Source of the DNA: Cotesia glomerata
Lineage: Eukaryota; Arthropoda; Insecta; Hymenoptera; Braconidae
Length of the DNA stretch: 64,000 nt
Assembly: GCF_020080835.1 (NCBI RefSeq)
Contig: NW_025401664.1
Span: forward strand, 248,001 to 312,000
Direction: 5' to 3'
Shown piece by piece: positions 21,401 through 33,433 of this stretch. The notes beneath the pieces are model-generated. The model did not search any database, was not told where the DNA came from, and saw only the letters and a program-made list of their open reading frames with translations. Position 1 is the first letter of the stretch. Every line of letters starts with the position of its first letter. The position numbers and the translations under genes are program-made.

Positions 21401-22860
21401 CCATTTTCGTTGTCTGTCTGTGAGATCGTGTGTATCTCGTAGCCAGGCTACGCAGGCTCTTTTTGTTTGAACGGTGAATCTTTTACCGTATAGATAAGGC
21501 CGGAACTGTTGGATGGCGTAGACTACGGCGAGGCATTCTTTTTCGTCTGTAGTGTAGCGTAGTTCTGCATCTCGTAGGATTCTGGATGTACAAGCTACGA
21601 TTTTTCCATTTTTGTTGAGGTCTTCTGCTGAGTTAGTGGAGTCTGTTTCCTGGCTCAGGATACCTGCTATACCTTCTTCCGAAGAACTGATCGCTAAAAC
21701 GAAGGGCTTGTCGAGATCTGGGTATGAAAGGGTTGAATTTTCACACAGGGCGTTTTTGATATCTTGGATTGCCCTTTCAGCCTCTTTCGGACGATTTAAA
21801 AGGTTTTGTTTTTCGAGTTAAATCGGTTAACGGTTTAGCTCGAACGGCGTAGTTGTCGATAAATCTGCGATAGTAGTTTGCCAGGCCGAGGAATTTTCTC
21901 ATCTCTCGTTGATTACGTGGATTCGGAGCGTCTCGGATAGCTTGGATTTTCTTAGGATCAGGTTTCACTCCGTCTCGAGAGATTACGTGTCCGGAGATAG
22001 TCGACTTCTGTGCATAGAAATTTGCATTTGTCTGGTTGAAGTGTGAGCCCCTGCATCTCGGAGTACCTGGAATAATCGTCTGAGGCGTACTCCGTGTTCT
22101 TCTAGAGTCCTAGCATGGAGGATGATGTCGTCTAAATAGATTAATATCCACGGTAGGCAGTTTAGGTTGAGTCCATCATCCTTTGGAAGGTGGCTGGGGC
22201 TCCTTCTAGTCCGAAGGGCATTCTTTCGTACTCGAAATGCCCGAACGGGGTGGAGAAGGCTGTTTTATGGGCGTCTTCGGGGTCCATTTTGATCTGGTGG
22301 AATCCACTGGCAAGGTCGAAGACGCTGAAGAGCAGAGAGTCTCCTAGCTGGTCCAAGATGCCGATTATGGAAGGTAGTGGATATGCATCTCCCACTGAGA
22401 CTTTATTTAAGTCCCCTGAAGTCGATTACCATTCTCCATTTCTTTTGCCCCTGTTTTGGGGTCTGCTTTCTTCGGAACTACCCACACCGGGGAATTATAA
22501 GGAGATTTGGAATTTCTTATAATTCCCTGTTCCATTAAATTGTCGACTTGTCGCTGTATCTCGTCTTGATGTTGCTTGGGGAAGCGGTATTGTTTTACGT
22601 GGACTGGCTTGTCGGTCGTAGTTGGAATTTTACAAGTCGCCTCGGTTTGAGCATCCTAGTTTATCCCCAGGGAGATGAAAGATGTCGGTAAAGTCGTGTA
22701 TTATTTCTGTAATTTGTTCACGTTGTTCTGTGTTAAGATCTTTTAGAGGAAATTTATTTAAAATTTCCTGTTGCTCGTTGTTCAATTGTCTTAATATTCG
22801 CTGGACGGTCGTCTTGGGAGTCACTGGAGCTGTTGGGAGGATCTTCAACGTGAAATTCAT
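21400..22860 (-). pseudogene. Gypsy reverse transcriptase and RNase H, frameshifted
   Basis: From the N-terminal side: MNFTLKILPTAP (22860) leads into the RT with SPYNSPVWVVPKK, motif A FSVFDLASGFHQIKM, motif B region FGLEGAPATFQRMM, and the catalytic box IYLDDIIL (codons at about 22127-22138). It continues into the connection region EMRKFLGLANYYRRFI and an RNase H domain with AISSSEEGIAGILSQ and TTDEKECLAVVYAI. Frame breaks occur near 22630, 22400, 22150, 22000 and 21790. The catalytic residues themselves are present. Confidence 0.85.
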
Positions 22861-23094
22861 AATCTTCGAGGATTTGTGGCTCCAGTTCGATGGTGACGGG
22901 TTCGTTAGTCGTATTAAACACCATACAGGTAGCTGTTTCTGCCGTCTACAGTGACTAAGGCTTCGCCCATAAACAAGCCTACTGGAAGATCTATTCGCGG
23001 TAGATATCCGTGAGTTAGTCCTGAATTTTTGATGGGGACTGGAGCTATCATTTTTGTCCCTGGGCGCACGGTGAAGGCACCTGGCTAGTAGATG

Positions 23095-23850
23095 TCCAAG
23101 CTGAAAGGCATCGGTTCTAGTGGTCGAGCCATGACGGTGAGAGTTTGTTCGTAGTACGAGATCTCGGCTTTCTCGCGGTCTAGCCAGTCGTTTCCGATTA
23201 TCCCCACCCGGGGACCGGTAGGTCTTCTCGGCTTACTTGACACTGGACTGGTAGGCCAAAAATTTTCAATTCGACGGTACCGAGTGTTTGTACTGCTTCT
23301 CCGCTGATTCCTCTGGCGATGAGTCGGTTATTTGGATTGATGTAAGTTCCGGGTTGGAGTGCTGATTGATTGATGATGGTGACGTCTCCTCCTGTATCGA
23401 TGATAAATCTCTGGTATTTTCCTAGCAGGACCGGACAGGATAAGTCAATCTTTGGGCCCCGCCTACTGCGAGTAATTGAGACTCACAGGATCCTCTCTTG
23501 ATGACAAAAGGTATCGGGCGGACCGGCTGACTTCTCTCCGAGTACCATCGTGTGCCAATAGAATGAGATGTTGGCTTGTTCTTTGGCGAGAAATTCGCTA
23601 CCGAGGATGGCTACGTAGCCTCCTAGTCTGCGAGGTACTATCCGGAACGGGATGGACTTGTCAAACAGCGTGAGTGTGACGAGTCCAATGATCGGTTGTT
23701 TATTAGTTCCGATCCCCCCCACTTGTCCGAGATTGTCGTAAGTGAAAGTGGTGTCGTCAGCTAAGGCTTCGATGCTGATAAAATTATAGTTCGCTCCGGA
23801 ATCAATCAGTATTTCACAGTTGTTGTTGAGAAATTTGGGATTTTTAACTG
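23095..23850 (-). pseudogene. two tandem retropepsin-like aspartic protease domains
   Basis: The first domain has the active-site motif EILIDSGANYNFIS (codons near 23778-23817) and a later ILGSEFLAKEQANISFYW. The second has FIIDTGGDVTIINQ (near 23385-23410) and, after a frameshift near 23215, IIGNDWLDREKAEISYY. The two repeat the same architecture: Asp-Ser/Thr-Gly, then an Ile-(I/L)-Gly motif, then Leu-(A/D)-(K/R)-E. They lie in one frame, separated by an in-frame TGA near 23490. Retropepsins normally work as homodimers from one domain per polyprotein, so two domains in one pol is unusual. Confidence 0.65.
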
Positions 23851-24154
23851 TGATTACTGGTCCTCGGCCGGTGACTAGGGCGATTCCGTCTACTAGTTGT
23901 ATTGACGGTACATGGCTGCCGTCATTTGTTGAGGTAATTGGGGCTGGCTCGTCTTTACCTCGGTCTGACGAGCGCCCATCAAGTTTAAAGAAGGTTCTAA
24001 AGGGTCTTCTTCCTTCTTTAGATTTCTTTTTGGCATCCTGGGCAGTTGCAAATCTCTGAGCTCTTAATGTGTCTTTCGAGTAGTACTGGTGATGACTCAG
24101 GATATATTTCTGTAGGTGTAACTGGAGGCGGCCCTTGCGGTGGCGTGGATTGTA

Positions 24155-25440
24155 CTACTCCATGGGTTCTTGTTTGTGGGTATTGGGGCGTTGAATTCTA
24201 GGGTAATATTCGGGTTTTTGAGATGAATACTGGGTTTTGGCTTGAGAGGAATATTGCGGATTATACTGAGGGTTGTATGGGAGGCGGGAGGTGTAGGGTT
24301 TATAAGAAGGATTATAATTTACGGAATAATTTGGATTCTGGTAAGTGTTTTGATATTTTTTTGGGTTATAATTAGGGTTTGTCGAGAACGCCATGGCTTG
24401 CGGTGCTTGCAATCTGACAATCTGACTCTTCACAGTCGGCATTTCCACAAGGAGGTAACCCATACCAGGTCGCAGTTGGCTCTGAGTATCCTTCGTAGGA
24501 AGCTTCTTCTTCGGCGGCGAAATTCGGTGCGCCCTGCGAGTGATATGCAAAAGCAACTGGTTTTGGATTAGTATAGAGTTCAGTTTCCGGTTTGGTCCAG
24601 GGGTGTCCGTGAACCGGAGCGTGTGATTGTTGACCTTGATTGTTTTGAAAGTATCCTCGTGGACCGTTGTTACGAGGATAATGATTTCCGTGTCGGTCTT
24701 GAGGAAATTCTCGTTGAGAGGGCTTTGGATTTTGAAGCCTCATGTTGTTGTCGTACTTCAGCGCTTGGTCCTGGATTGACTCGAAAAGGGCGGTCAGAGT
24801 TGCATACTGACGAGTTGAGGCGAGGCATTTTAGGTAATCTGGCAGAGACTCGAAAAATAAATCGACTGCTAATCGGTGAGCTTGATTTGTGATTGCCTCG
24901 CGGTCGTCATCCGGGACTGCTGCTTGGATTTTCCGGAGGATGGACCGTAGTCGATAATAGAAGCTTTCTACTGCCTCATAAGTTCCTCTCTGGGCTGAGG
25001 TTAGTTTTTGCGACGTTTATACGGAGAGGATCTCCCAGTCGGAAGTGACTGCGTAGAACGCTGACGAGTTCTTGTACGGTGTGGATTTCCATATCTTCGA
25101 CGACGTTCCTTGCACGACCCTTCAGCTTCCGGAGGATGCGTCCGATGAAGGGTTGTTGGTTGTTTTCAGGCATCATGTGTAGCCAATCTTTTAAACGGTT
25201 GTCGAATTCTTCGTAACTGACATCTCCGTCTCCGGTGAAGGTGGGAAGAGCTTCTTCCATTTCTTTGGTGATTTTGTAATAATTTTTCTCAGGTTCTTCC
25301 CGTGTGAGATCAAACAATTTGACTCCAGGTCGATTGGCGTTGTTGGCTTCCTCTTCCTCTCTACGGCGTCGTTCAGCTTCTCTGGCTGCTGCGGCCGCTG
25401 CAGCTGCGGCTGCAGTTTGTTCTGGGTTAGGAGGTGCCAT
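24155..25440 (-). pseudogene. Gypsy gag, frameshifted
   Basis: The ATG at 25440 starts MAPPNPEQT, followed by an Ala run and an Arg/Glu-rich helix. A capsid-like segment follows (LPTFTGDGDVSYEEFDNRLK, LRKLKGRARNVVEDM). A one-base break near 25005 shifts the frame, after which conserved sequence continues (GTYEAVESFYYRLRSILRKI, FFESLPDYLKCL). It proceeds to a probable nucleocapsid with PPCGNADCEESDC and then, after another shift, a Tyr/Asn/Gln-rich tail with repeated YNP motifs (24155-24400). Gag packages the element RNA into cytoplasmic particles. Confidence 0.75.
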
Positions 25441-25874
25441 GATGATTGTTGTTTTCTCGACTGGGTAAGTATTTTAAACAGTCCGGATGGAGCTGGGACG
25501 TTGCTTATTATTTTGGGCTTCTTGGATAATCGTTCTTCGACCAGGCAATTCAACTGGATTACTGGGATTTGATTTATCCAGTTGATAACTTTCGTACGTG
25601 CGTTAATAGGGACTGATTCGTTCAGATCTGGTAACGGTCTTTCCTCTATATTCCTCGATGGAATTCGGATTTGTCGGGTTTTAATACAATTTTCCGGTTT
25701 ATTAATGAGAGTAGCCTTCCTTTCTCTTATGACCGGGGTAGAGGAGTTGACAAACGTAGGATCTTCCCAATAGCGAGATTCTATTATGGGGCGGTGATAG
25801 ATTTGGCCACTAAAGAAATCTGAATAGGCCTTTCTTATTTGAAATTTAAAACCGCTACGTGAATGTCGTACCAT
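25441..25874 (-). CDS. open frame upstream of gag, unrecognised
   Basis: A frame starting MVRHSRSGFKFQIRK at 25874 stays open past the gag start to 25191. It overlaps gag out of frame, so only its first 145 codons are independent sequence. It may be an upstream gag extension joined by frameshift, or just a chance open leader. It is basic, with no motif that I recognise. Confidence 0.3.
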
Positions 25875-26085
25875 TAATTATTTTCTTTTGGGCGCTATAA
25901 TTAGCACTCCAAGGTTTGATCAGAAAGGTAAATAGATTGAAAAAAAAATTGAATTGAAAAAAAATAATTTTGAAAAAATTAATTAATAATTTTGAATTTT
26001 TAAGCAAAAAATTATTTTATTTTAGGTCAATTGGTATTATAAAGCCTTGTCCTGTATAATTTTGAATCAAGATTTTCTATGATTT

Positions 26086-26213
26086 CTCGTTGCTCGATAG
26101 ACAGCAGCGAGAAAGAAAACTTGAGTCGCAAAATGTAAAGAGTTGATTTGCGGTTTGCTAAATCGGCAGATCAATCTCAAGAACAGTCTCGTTGCTCGAT
26201 AGACAGCAGCAAG
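26086..26213 (-). repeat. twice-repeated hairpin motif in the Gypsy leader
   Basis: The sequence CTCGTTGCTCGATAGACAGC occurs at 26086-26105 and 26188-26207. Each copy extends so that CTCGTTGCT can pair with AGCAGCGAG or AGCAGCAAG, giving a stem of about 9 bp and a loop of about 8 nt. It lies in the untranslated leader between the primer site and gag, the usual place for packaging or dimerisation structures. Confidence 0.5.
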
Positions 26214-26771
26214 GTGTCTTAAAACTGATTTCCGTATCAAGGCACTGCCAGTATCGCAGCAGAACCTCGTAAGCAAATCGTAAGTTTTACTCAACACTCG
26301 GTTACGGCTGTTAGTATGATATAGTGACACACGTACTTCGCAAAAATTTCCGCGTCAGCAAAAGAAAGTATGTAAGTGTAAGAGTACAATGACTCGTAGC
26401 CTACACGAAAGGTGATACTAAACGTATTACGATAACGAATTTAAATGGACGAGATTAAAAGTGTGTCAATGAACTGAAATAATTTTTTTCGCAAAAATAT
26501 TTAAATGTTTATGTGCAAGAGAAATAATAAATGGTACTTTATTCGTAATCAAAAAAAATTAAAAATAAAAGGAAAAAATTTTTTAATTTTATAAGTTTAA
26601 AGCGAAATGGAAATAAAAGATGGGAATATAAAAGGATCGACTCGTTCATAAGATAAAGGAATTCCGTTTTCTAAATTTTTAATCACAATTTTAGCCAAAA
26701 TTTTCGAAAAATAAAAGGAATTTTGGAATTTTTAAACAAGACTCCCGCTTGTGGTAAGCCGAAAGGATGCG

Positions 26772-26794
26772 TTCGAATCCCACCGCTGCCACCA
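26772..26794 (-). promoter_or_regulatory. primer-binding site for tRNA-Leu
   Basis: The plus strand reads TTCGAATCCCACCGCTGCCA followed by CCA, which matches the T-loop, T-stem 3' side, acceptor arm and CCA tail that I recognise from eukaryotic tRNA-Leu. On the element strand it is the complement, 11 nt from the 5' LTR. The match stops at the T-loop. The T-stem 5' side is not complementary to the 3' side, so this is not a tRNA gene. Confidence 0.8.
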
Positions 26795-26805
26795 AAAATC
26801 TAATC

Positions 26806-27825
26806 TGTTATGTCCGAATTAATTATAATTAAATAATTATTGGTAGTGTGGGCCTTGAGGAGGCTCGGACACGTTTTTAGATAGATTTTCTCTTGTAGGC
26901 AAGCTACAAGAGTTTTATTTTTGTTGTGGATTTCGAACGCCTCCCGGTAACCAGGAGTTCCAACGGCGAATTAAAAGGGAAGTCGATATCAAATACTGAA
27001 CTCACAGTTGTCCTTTATGATTTTTCCAGTTGATTCGAATTGAATTGGTCGATCGGTTGATCCTGGGTTGGATTCTCCTCTTTCTCTCGTGATGTAGATC
27101 AGTGTACTCGAAGAGGTTCAGGATCTTAATTTAGAATAAAGAGAAACAAGAAGTTCTGGTCTTTATGATTTATTCAATTATTCGCCCTATGGGCGAGACG
27201 CACTCAATGTACACTAATTCACTTATGAACTATCACTTATTTCTATGTTTTGACAGATAGAATGTTTATTAAAATTGAGTTCGTAAACAGAGTAACGACT
27301 CTGACAGACACTAAGATCCGCCGTTAACAGATAATAGGACGAAAGGTTATAATTTTGATATCACTACGGCCACGGGGCCCTCGATTCTGCTCGAAAAGCA
27401 CACTGTCGTGGTTCGTAGAAGATGAGATTAAAGGTTGAGATGAATTTAGATTTTGTATACGCGACCGAGTGCTGTATACTGCCTTATACGTAACGCGGTA
27501 TAAGGACCCACACGGGTTCTACGAAGATACCTTCCTTCGTATTCTTTAATAAAAGAGTGAACATTTGATCCGTGGTGTTTGGTGGTTTTTATACACCCGG
27601 ATCGTGATTTTCGGAAGGGAGTTGAATTTTGTTATTGGTCTAAAATTGCAATTTGACAGAACGTGGACAGTGTGCTCATTTCTTCATCGAGGTGTTGTCC
27701 GAGTGATTGCCGAAACTAATAAAGTGCAAGCGTTGTACTTTTCGTTGTAATAAAGTGCAAGCGTTGTACTTTTCATCGAAGGGGAGAGACCCTGTTTGTT
27801 ATATGAGGCAACGCCGGATATAACA
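26806..27825 (-). repeat. Gypsy 5' LTR
   Basis: The LTR is 1020 bp and begins and ends like the left copy (TGTTATGTCC...GGATATAACA). It is followed by CTCT, matching the four bases before the left LTR. On the minus strand it would carry the promoter for the element transcript. Confidence 0.95.
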
Positions 27826-27829
27826 CTCT

Positions 27830-29690
27830 CAATGCCGACTAATATTAATAACAAGTTGTAGACTCAATAATATTAAAACAAACGTTTATAACAACAACTA
27901 TCTTTTTGAACTTATGTATCATGTCAATAACTTCGAAATGATTTTTTGTCATTATTATTATATTGTTGTTAGTAAATAACACAATGCATCAAACTTATAA
28001 TTAATATAAGTATTATGTGAAGAATATCGTCGTTTAAAATTCCCGTTCAACTTAATCAAAATGCCACCTATAAGCGACGGCCAAAATATTGTAGTATTTA
28101 TACACCACTCGATCAGAATTGCCTAGATCTTGAGCAACTAACTTTTGTGAAAAAAGTAAAACCCAAACAATTTTAGCTCATTGTGTATTTACTCTAGTAA
28201 ATAAATAAAATTTGATAAGAGAACTATATTCAAAAAAAATACTTATGGGAAATTGTTTGATAGTTAATTCTAAAGATTTTATATTCATAAAGAAATTTTA
28301 ACATTTTTAATTCAAATTTTATATTTTTCCCTCGCAAATTTAAAAAGACACAAATGAATAAATTATTGCAGACAAATCTATAATCATATAAATGGTTGTT
28401 TTTTTGTTGATTCTAAAACTCAATTGCTAATGAAAAAATTAACGTTTTGTTTTTCTCATAGTTGCTAGTAACATCAAACAAACTTAATATAACTAAGCGG
28501 CATATACTCTTCAGCTTAAATCAATAAAGTAAATTATCAATTGAAAATTATACATTTCATATAAATATAAAAAAAGTTTTAACATTTTCTGTAATTAAGA
28601 AAATTGTTAATTCAGATTTAATACTCCAATGCTTAATAATTTAATAATAATAATATTAAATATTATTACTATCATCTTTCTAATTAATTTATTAATACAA
28701 TTATAATTAATGATAATATTATATTTATATAGATGATTCTGTTTACGGTAAGCATATTCGGTAGTTTAGCGCTCCGTTTACAACGGATTTGAACGAGATT
28801 TGGCGCCAGACTCTACCGAGTTTGTAGATGGATTTTCATGCGTGTGAATATACTTATATATAACCAAAAAATAAATCTTTTTATAAATTATTTAGAACAC
28901 AATTGTAAAAAAAATTAAAATAAATTGAAACTTTCAATGAATTAATACATAGAATTCTTATGTGATTGTCATATTTGTACCTTAACAATAAAGATAACCA
29001 CTAGATGGCATGACACTCTAGAAATAAAACCTCTATACTGAATATGTGACTACGTATAGTAAATACCGTCACAATCTGAACACATCCAATGCCAAATATA
29101 ACTCACAATTTAAATTCAATGTTAGCCATTATCAAAAACGACTAAACATTATTGATAAAACAAACGTATTCATACCTTTATTGCAAAAAAACTATTAAAT
29201 AGTTAATCAGTTTAAGATAATTTTTGTATCAATTATAAAAACTTGATACTGAATGCTATAAATTGTTAAATAATATTGTTTAGCAAGTGATAATAATACG
29301 AAATACAACAACTTTATTCTTAATATTTATCATAAACGAATGTTTATGAAATCATAATCTACATACGATTTATATGTAACCTACATACTACATCTATGTA
29401 AAAGTGAATAAGTGGAATAAAAACGTGAAAAATTATTATTTCACATTACAAGTAAATATCACTTGAATCAAATAAATTATAAAATTTAATTCCGGACATT
29501 TATAAATATTAATAATTCTCTAGAAGTATAACAATCTAATATTTATCACAAAAAATTAACTTCAATTTTCTTAAATATTAATTGTATATTTAATATTACG
29601 ACTATAATCGGATAAATTTACGTAATTCATAATTTTTTAATAAAATTACTACATTTTTTAATAACTTAATAATAAAATACAACTAAAATT
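27830..29690. other. AT-rich spacer, no gene seen
   Basis: This stretch has no convincing coding frame. It probably includes the 5' flank of the Helentron, whose exact end I could not find. A short GC-richer patch lies at 28735-28850 (TTTGGCGCCAGACTCTACCG). A CCACTAGATGGCA motif, similar to a CTCF core site, lies at 28998-29010. Confidence 0.45.
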
Positions 29691-29691
29691 T

Positions 29692-32600
29692 ACAATTTAA
29701 AATTATAAAAGCTCGTGCTGAAGTTCCTTCATTTGTTTGTTGTTCCTGTGAAAGATTATTATTCAGACGATCAGTTATAAAATTAACTAATAAGAAAATT
29801 AGCAATATTGATAAAGGATTGTTAAAAACAATTAATAATTACGATTCAGAATTTATATGCAAAACTTGTAATATATCAATTTTCAAAAACAAAAAAATAC
29901 CAAAATTATCGACAAGCAATGGTATGAATTATCAACCTATACCTGAATGTATAAAAAAACTAACAGATTTAGAAGAACGAATGGTTGCTCCAGTTATTAA
30001 TTTTATGCAAATACGAGCATTGAAACCATATGCATTAAATTCTCAATTAGGCTTAAAAGGAAGTGTTGTTAATATTATGATAGATGTCAATGAAGTATTA
30101 GATACATTACCACGAAAATTTAATGAAATGAATACTATCCAAATAAAATTAAAAAGACACATGGAACATAAAAGTGACTATATGTTTGAAACTATTCGAC
30201 CAGGAGTCGTATGTGACGCATTAAAATATTTAATTAACAAACCTTTATATCTTAAACATAAAATTAAAATTGATGAACGATTTTTTAAACAATATGAAAA
30301 TAATAGTGAAGAAATTATTGAATTTATTATTGAAAATGATGATAAAGAAGAAAAAGTAGCTATCGAAACTGAATCTAAAGAAAATAAAACTAACAATGAT
30401 AACGATAATTTTGATGGAAATAATAACCACATTGATAAAAATGTAGACGATAAAGCATGCATGAAAAACAATTTTATCAGTATTAAAGATGAAATTAATA
30501 ACTGCACAACCTCTGATTTTGATCTTAGCCAAATTAATAATGATGAAATATTGCTAATGAACAGAAATGCTGAAGCAACAAGGCAAACAGAAAATTTTAT
30601 AAAAATAATAGCTCCTGGTCAAAATAAAATTCCAATTCCATGGCATAAATTTGAAGATATTGATGAATTATGTTTTCCAAAAATTTTTGCTGGTCACTCA
30701 TTTAACGTCCCGAAAAATATATCTTATACTGTCAGAACAAAATCAGAGGCTACACGTCATGACCGCAGATCATGTATACCAGCACGAGTATTATTTATGG
30801 CAAAAAAAAAATTAGAATTAAATTGTTTAGCAAATATAAATATATGTTTAAGAAAATCTAAACAAACCAACAATATAAAAGTCAGTGATCTTATGAATGG
30901 TTCATACCTTGACGAGTTAATTAAAATCGATCATGGCTACAAATTACTCAAAACAATTAGATCTTCTCCAGCATATTGGGAAAGCTGTAAGAACCAATTA
31001 TGCGCAATGATACGTCAATTAGGAAAACCAACATTTTTTCTAACACTATCAGCAGGTGAATCTCAATGGCCTGAATTACTTCAATGTTTAATGAAATTTA
31101 GCGAAGAAGGTAAAACAATATCACAGAAAGAAGCTTATGAACTAGAGAAAAATGTAAAAAGTAATTTAATTAGAAATGATCCAGTGATGTGTGCTAATTA
31201 TTATAATCACAGATTAGATAAATTTATGAAAATGTTGACAAACGAAAATAGTGTATTTTATGAACTGACTGTTAAAGATTACTTTATAAGAATTGAATTT
31301 CAATTACGTGGTAGTCCACATGCCCACATACTTCTATGGTTAAAAGAATCAACACCTGCATATGAAAATAAAAATGAAAACACGAAGAATGAAATTATCA
31401 AATTGATAGATAGATTTATTACTTGTCAATACAATGAAAATGATCCTTATATAAATTTACAACGCCATAGACATACACATACATGTTATAAAGATAAAAC
31501 CAACAAAAAATGCCGATTCAATATACCATACCCAGTAATGAAAAAAACAATGATTTTAGACCCACTTGATAATAATGAAAAAGCACCTAAATCATACGAG
31601 AGCATAGATAAATTAATGAATATTTTATATAACAAAAATACATTATTGTCATATGAAGAAATATTAAATGAATTAGATATGACTGAATCAGAATATATAT
31701 TAGCTATACGAAGCACACTTAATAGACCACAAGTATTTTTAAAACGATCAAGTTTAGAAGTGGGCATAAATGCTTATAATAAAGATATTTTACATTTATG
31801 GGAAGCTAATATTGATTTACAATATATACTTGATGAATATGCTTTAATGTCATATGTAACAAATTATAAATCTAAACCCTTTGGTGGCCTAGCTAAAATT
31901 TTACGAGAAGCTGCAGAAGATTGCTCAAATGGATACTTAAATCCAAGAGAAAAATTGAAAAAAATCACGAATGTATTTCTGAATTGTAATCTTATGTCAG
32001 CACAAGAAGCAGCTTATCACGTATTATCTCTTTACCTAACTAAAAAAAGTAGAAAATGCATTTACATAAATACGAATCCCATTGATGAACGAGTTAGAAT
32101 GTTAAAAGCTACTACAGCTTTAAAAAAATTATCAGAATCAACACCAGATTCCACCGAAATTTTTGCTGATGATATATTTAAAAAATACAGTACTCGCGAA
32201 GAACAATACAATGACATATGTCTCGCAGATTTTGCTTCAAATTATACTAAAATAAATAAAAATGATACAAATAAAAATGATGATCAATCGAATAATGAAA
32301 ATCATGATGATGATATAGACGATACAAATAAAGATATTTATAGAAATAGACAACAAACAGCTATTATAAGATACAGACGATATAAACTACATCAAGATCC
32401 AATTAATTATTACCGAGAGCAAATTTTATTATTCATGCCGTGGAGAAATGAAAAAAATGAAGTAGAAAACGTTGATCATGTAAGCATATACAACAAAAAT
32501 CTATCTATCATTGAAATAAATCGAAAACCATTTGCAATTATGAGTGATGAAAAATTCGATGACGCGTATGATCAAGTGTGTAATGATTTCTTAGAAAAAG

Positions 32601-33433
32601 AAAAAATAACAGATGATAATGATGATGATTTAAGAAATATTGAACATCCAGTTGATATTTTCGAACAAGGAGGTCAAAAAACTGATGACAAAAAGAAAGA
32701 GAAACCAATTAATAGTTACACATGCCCAACCAGAATATCTCCAGAAAAAATCCACGAAATGTTTGAAAAATTAAATAATGAACAGAGAGAATTTGCAATG
32801 CATGTACTAAACTGTTTTAAACTTAATCTATTACCATTTAAAATATATTTAAGTGGATCAGCTGGAGTCGGAAAAAGCTACCTGATTAATCTATTATATC
32901 AGTTAACAACAAATTATTATGATAACCAACCAGGTGGTGATTTAGATAAAATGATTGTAATATTAACTGCTCCATCTGGAAAAGCAGCTTATCTAATTAA
33001 CGGTATGACATTACACACAGCATTTTCATTACCACTTAATCAATATGGTGGCCAAATGCCTGAATTATCAAGCGATGTAGCAAATCAAATTCGATCAAAA
33101 TTGATGTCTGTAAAATTAATAATAATGGATGAAGTTTCAATGATTGGATCAAGAACATTTAATCTAATTGACATTAGACTAAGACAAATAACAGGTATCA
33201 ATAAACCATTTGGAAATATATCAATTATTGTAGTTGGTGATTTTATGCAATTACCTCCTGTGAGAGATCGTTACATTTTTCAACTACCAAATAATCATGA
33301 ATATAAAGATTTATTTGATCGTAATCCTTTATGGGATGAATTCAGCATCTATGAATTAAAACAAATTATGCGACAAAAAGGAGAAACTGAATTCATAAAC
33401 GCTTTAAATAATTATTTAAATAATTATTTAAAT
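29692..33433 (+). pseudogene. Helentron/Helitron Rep-helicase, truncated by insertion
   Basis: The frame is open from about 29692. Conserved sequence (PSFVCCSCERLLFRR) precedes the first in-frame ATG (near 29930), so the true start or a first exon is upstream. Visible domains: an N-terminal Cys-rich zinc region; a Helitron-like N domain; the HUH nuclease motif RGSPHAHILLW (about residue 500 counted from 29819); the catalytic Tyr region MSYVTNYKSK (about 677); PIF1-type helicase Walker A GSAGVGKSYL (about 1014) and Walker B IIMDEVSMIG (about 1101); and GDFMQLPPV. The frame runs into the inverted-repeat element at 33434, and the remaining helicase motifs are missing. Rep nicks DNA and the helicase unwinds it during rolling-circle transposition. 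Confidence 0.88.

Larger units (their letters stand above)
16870..27825 (-). mobile_element. complete Gypsy (Ty3)-type LTR retrotransposon
   Basis: The element is 10956 bp with near-identical LTRs, CTCT target duplications (16866-16869 and 27826-27829), a tRNA-Leu primer site and a purine-rich tract. On the minus strand the order is gag, protease, reverse transcriptase, RNase H, a long linker, then integrase. Protease before RT and integrase last is the Gypsy order. Several frameshifts interrupt gag and pol. No envelope gene is visible between the integrase and the 3' LTR. Confidence 0.92.

Noticed and set aside
26750..26794. A tRNA-Leu gene left of the Gypsy 5' LTR
   Set aside because: Only the T-loop, T-stem 3' side, acceptor arm and an encoded CCA are present, and the T-stem 5' side does not pair. 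It is the element's primer-binding site.
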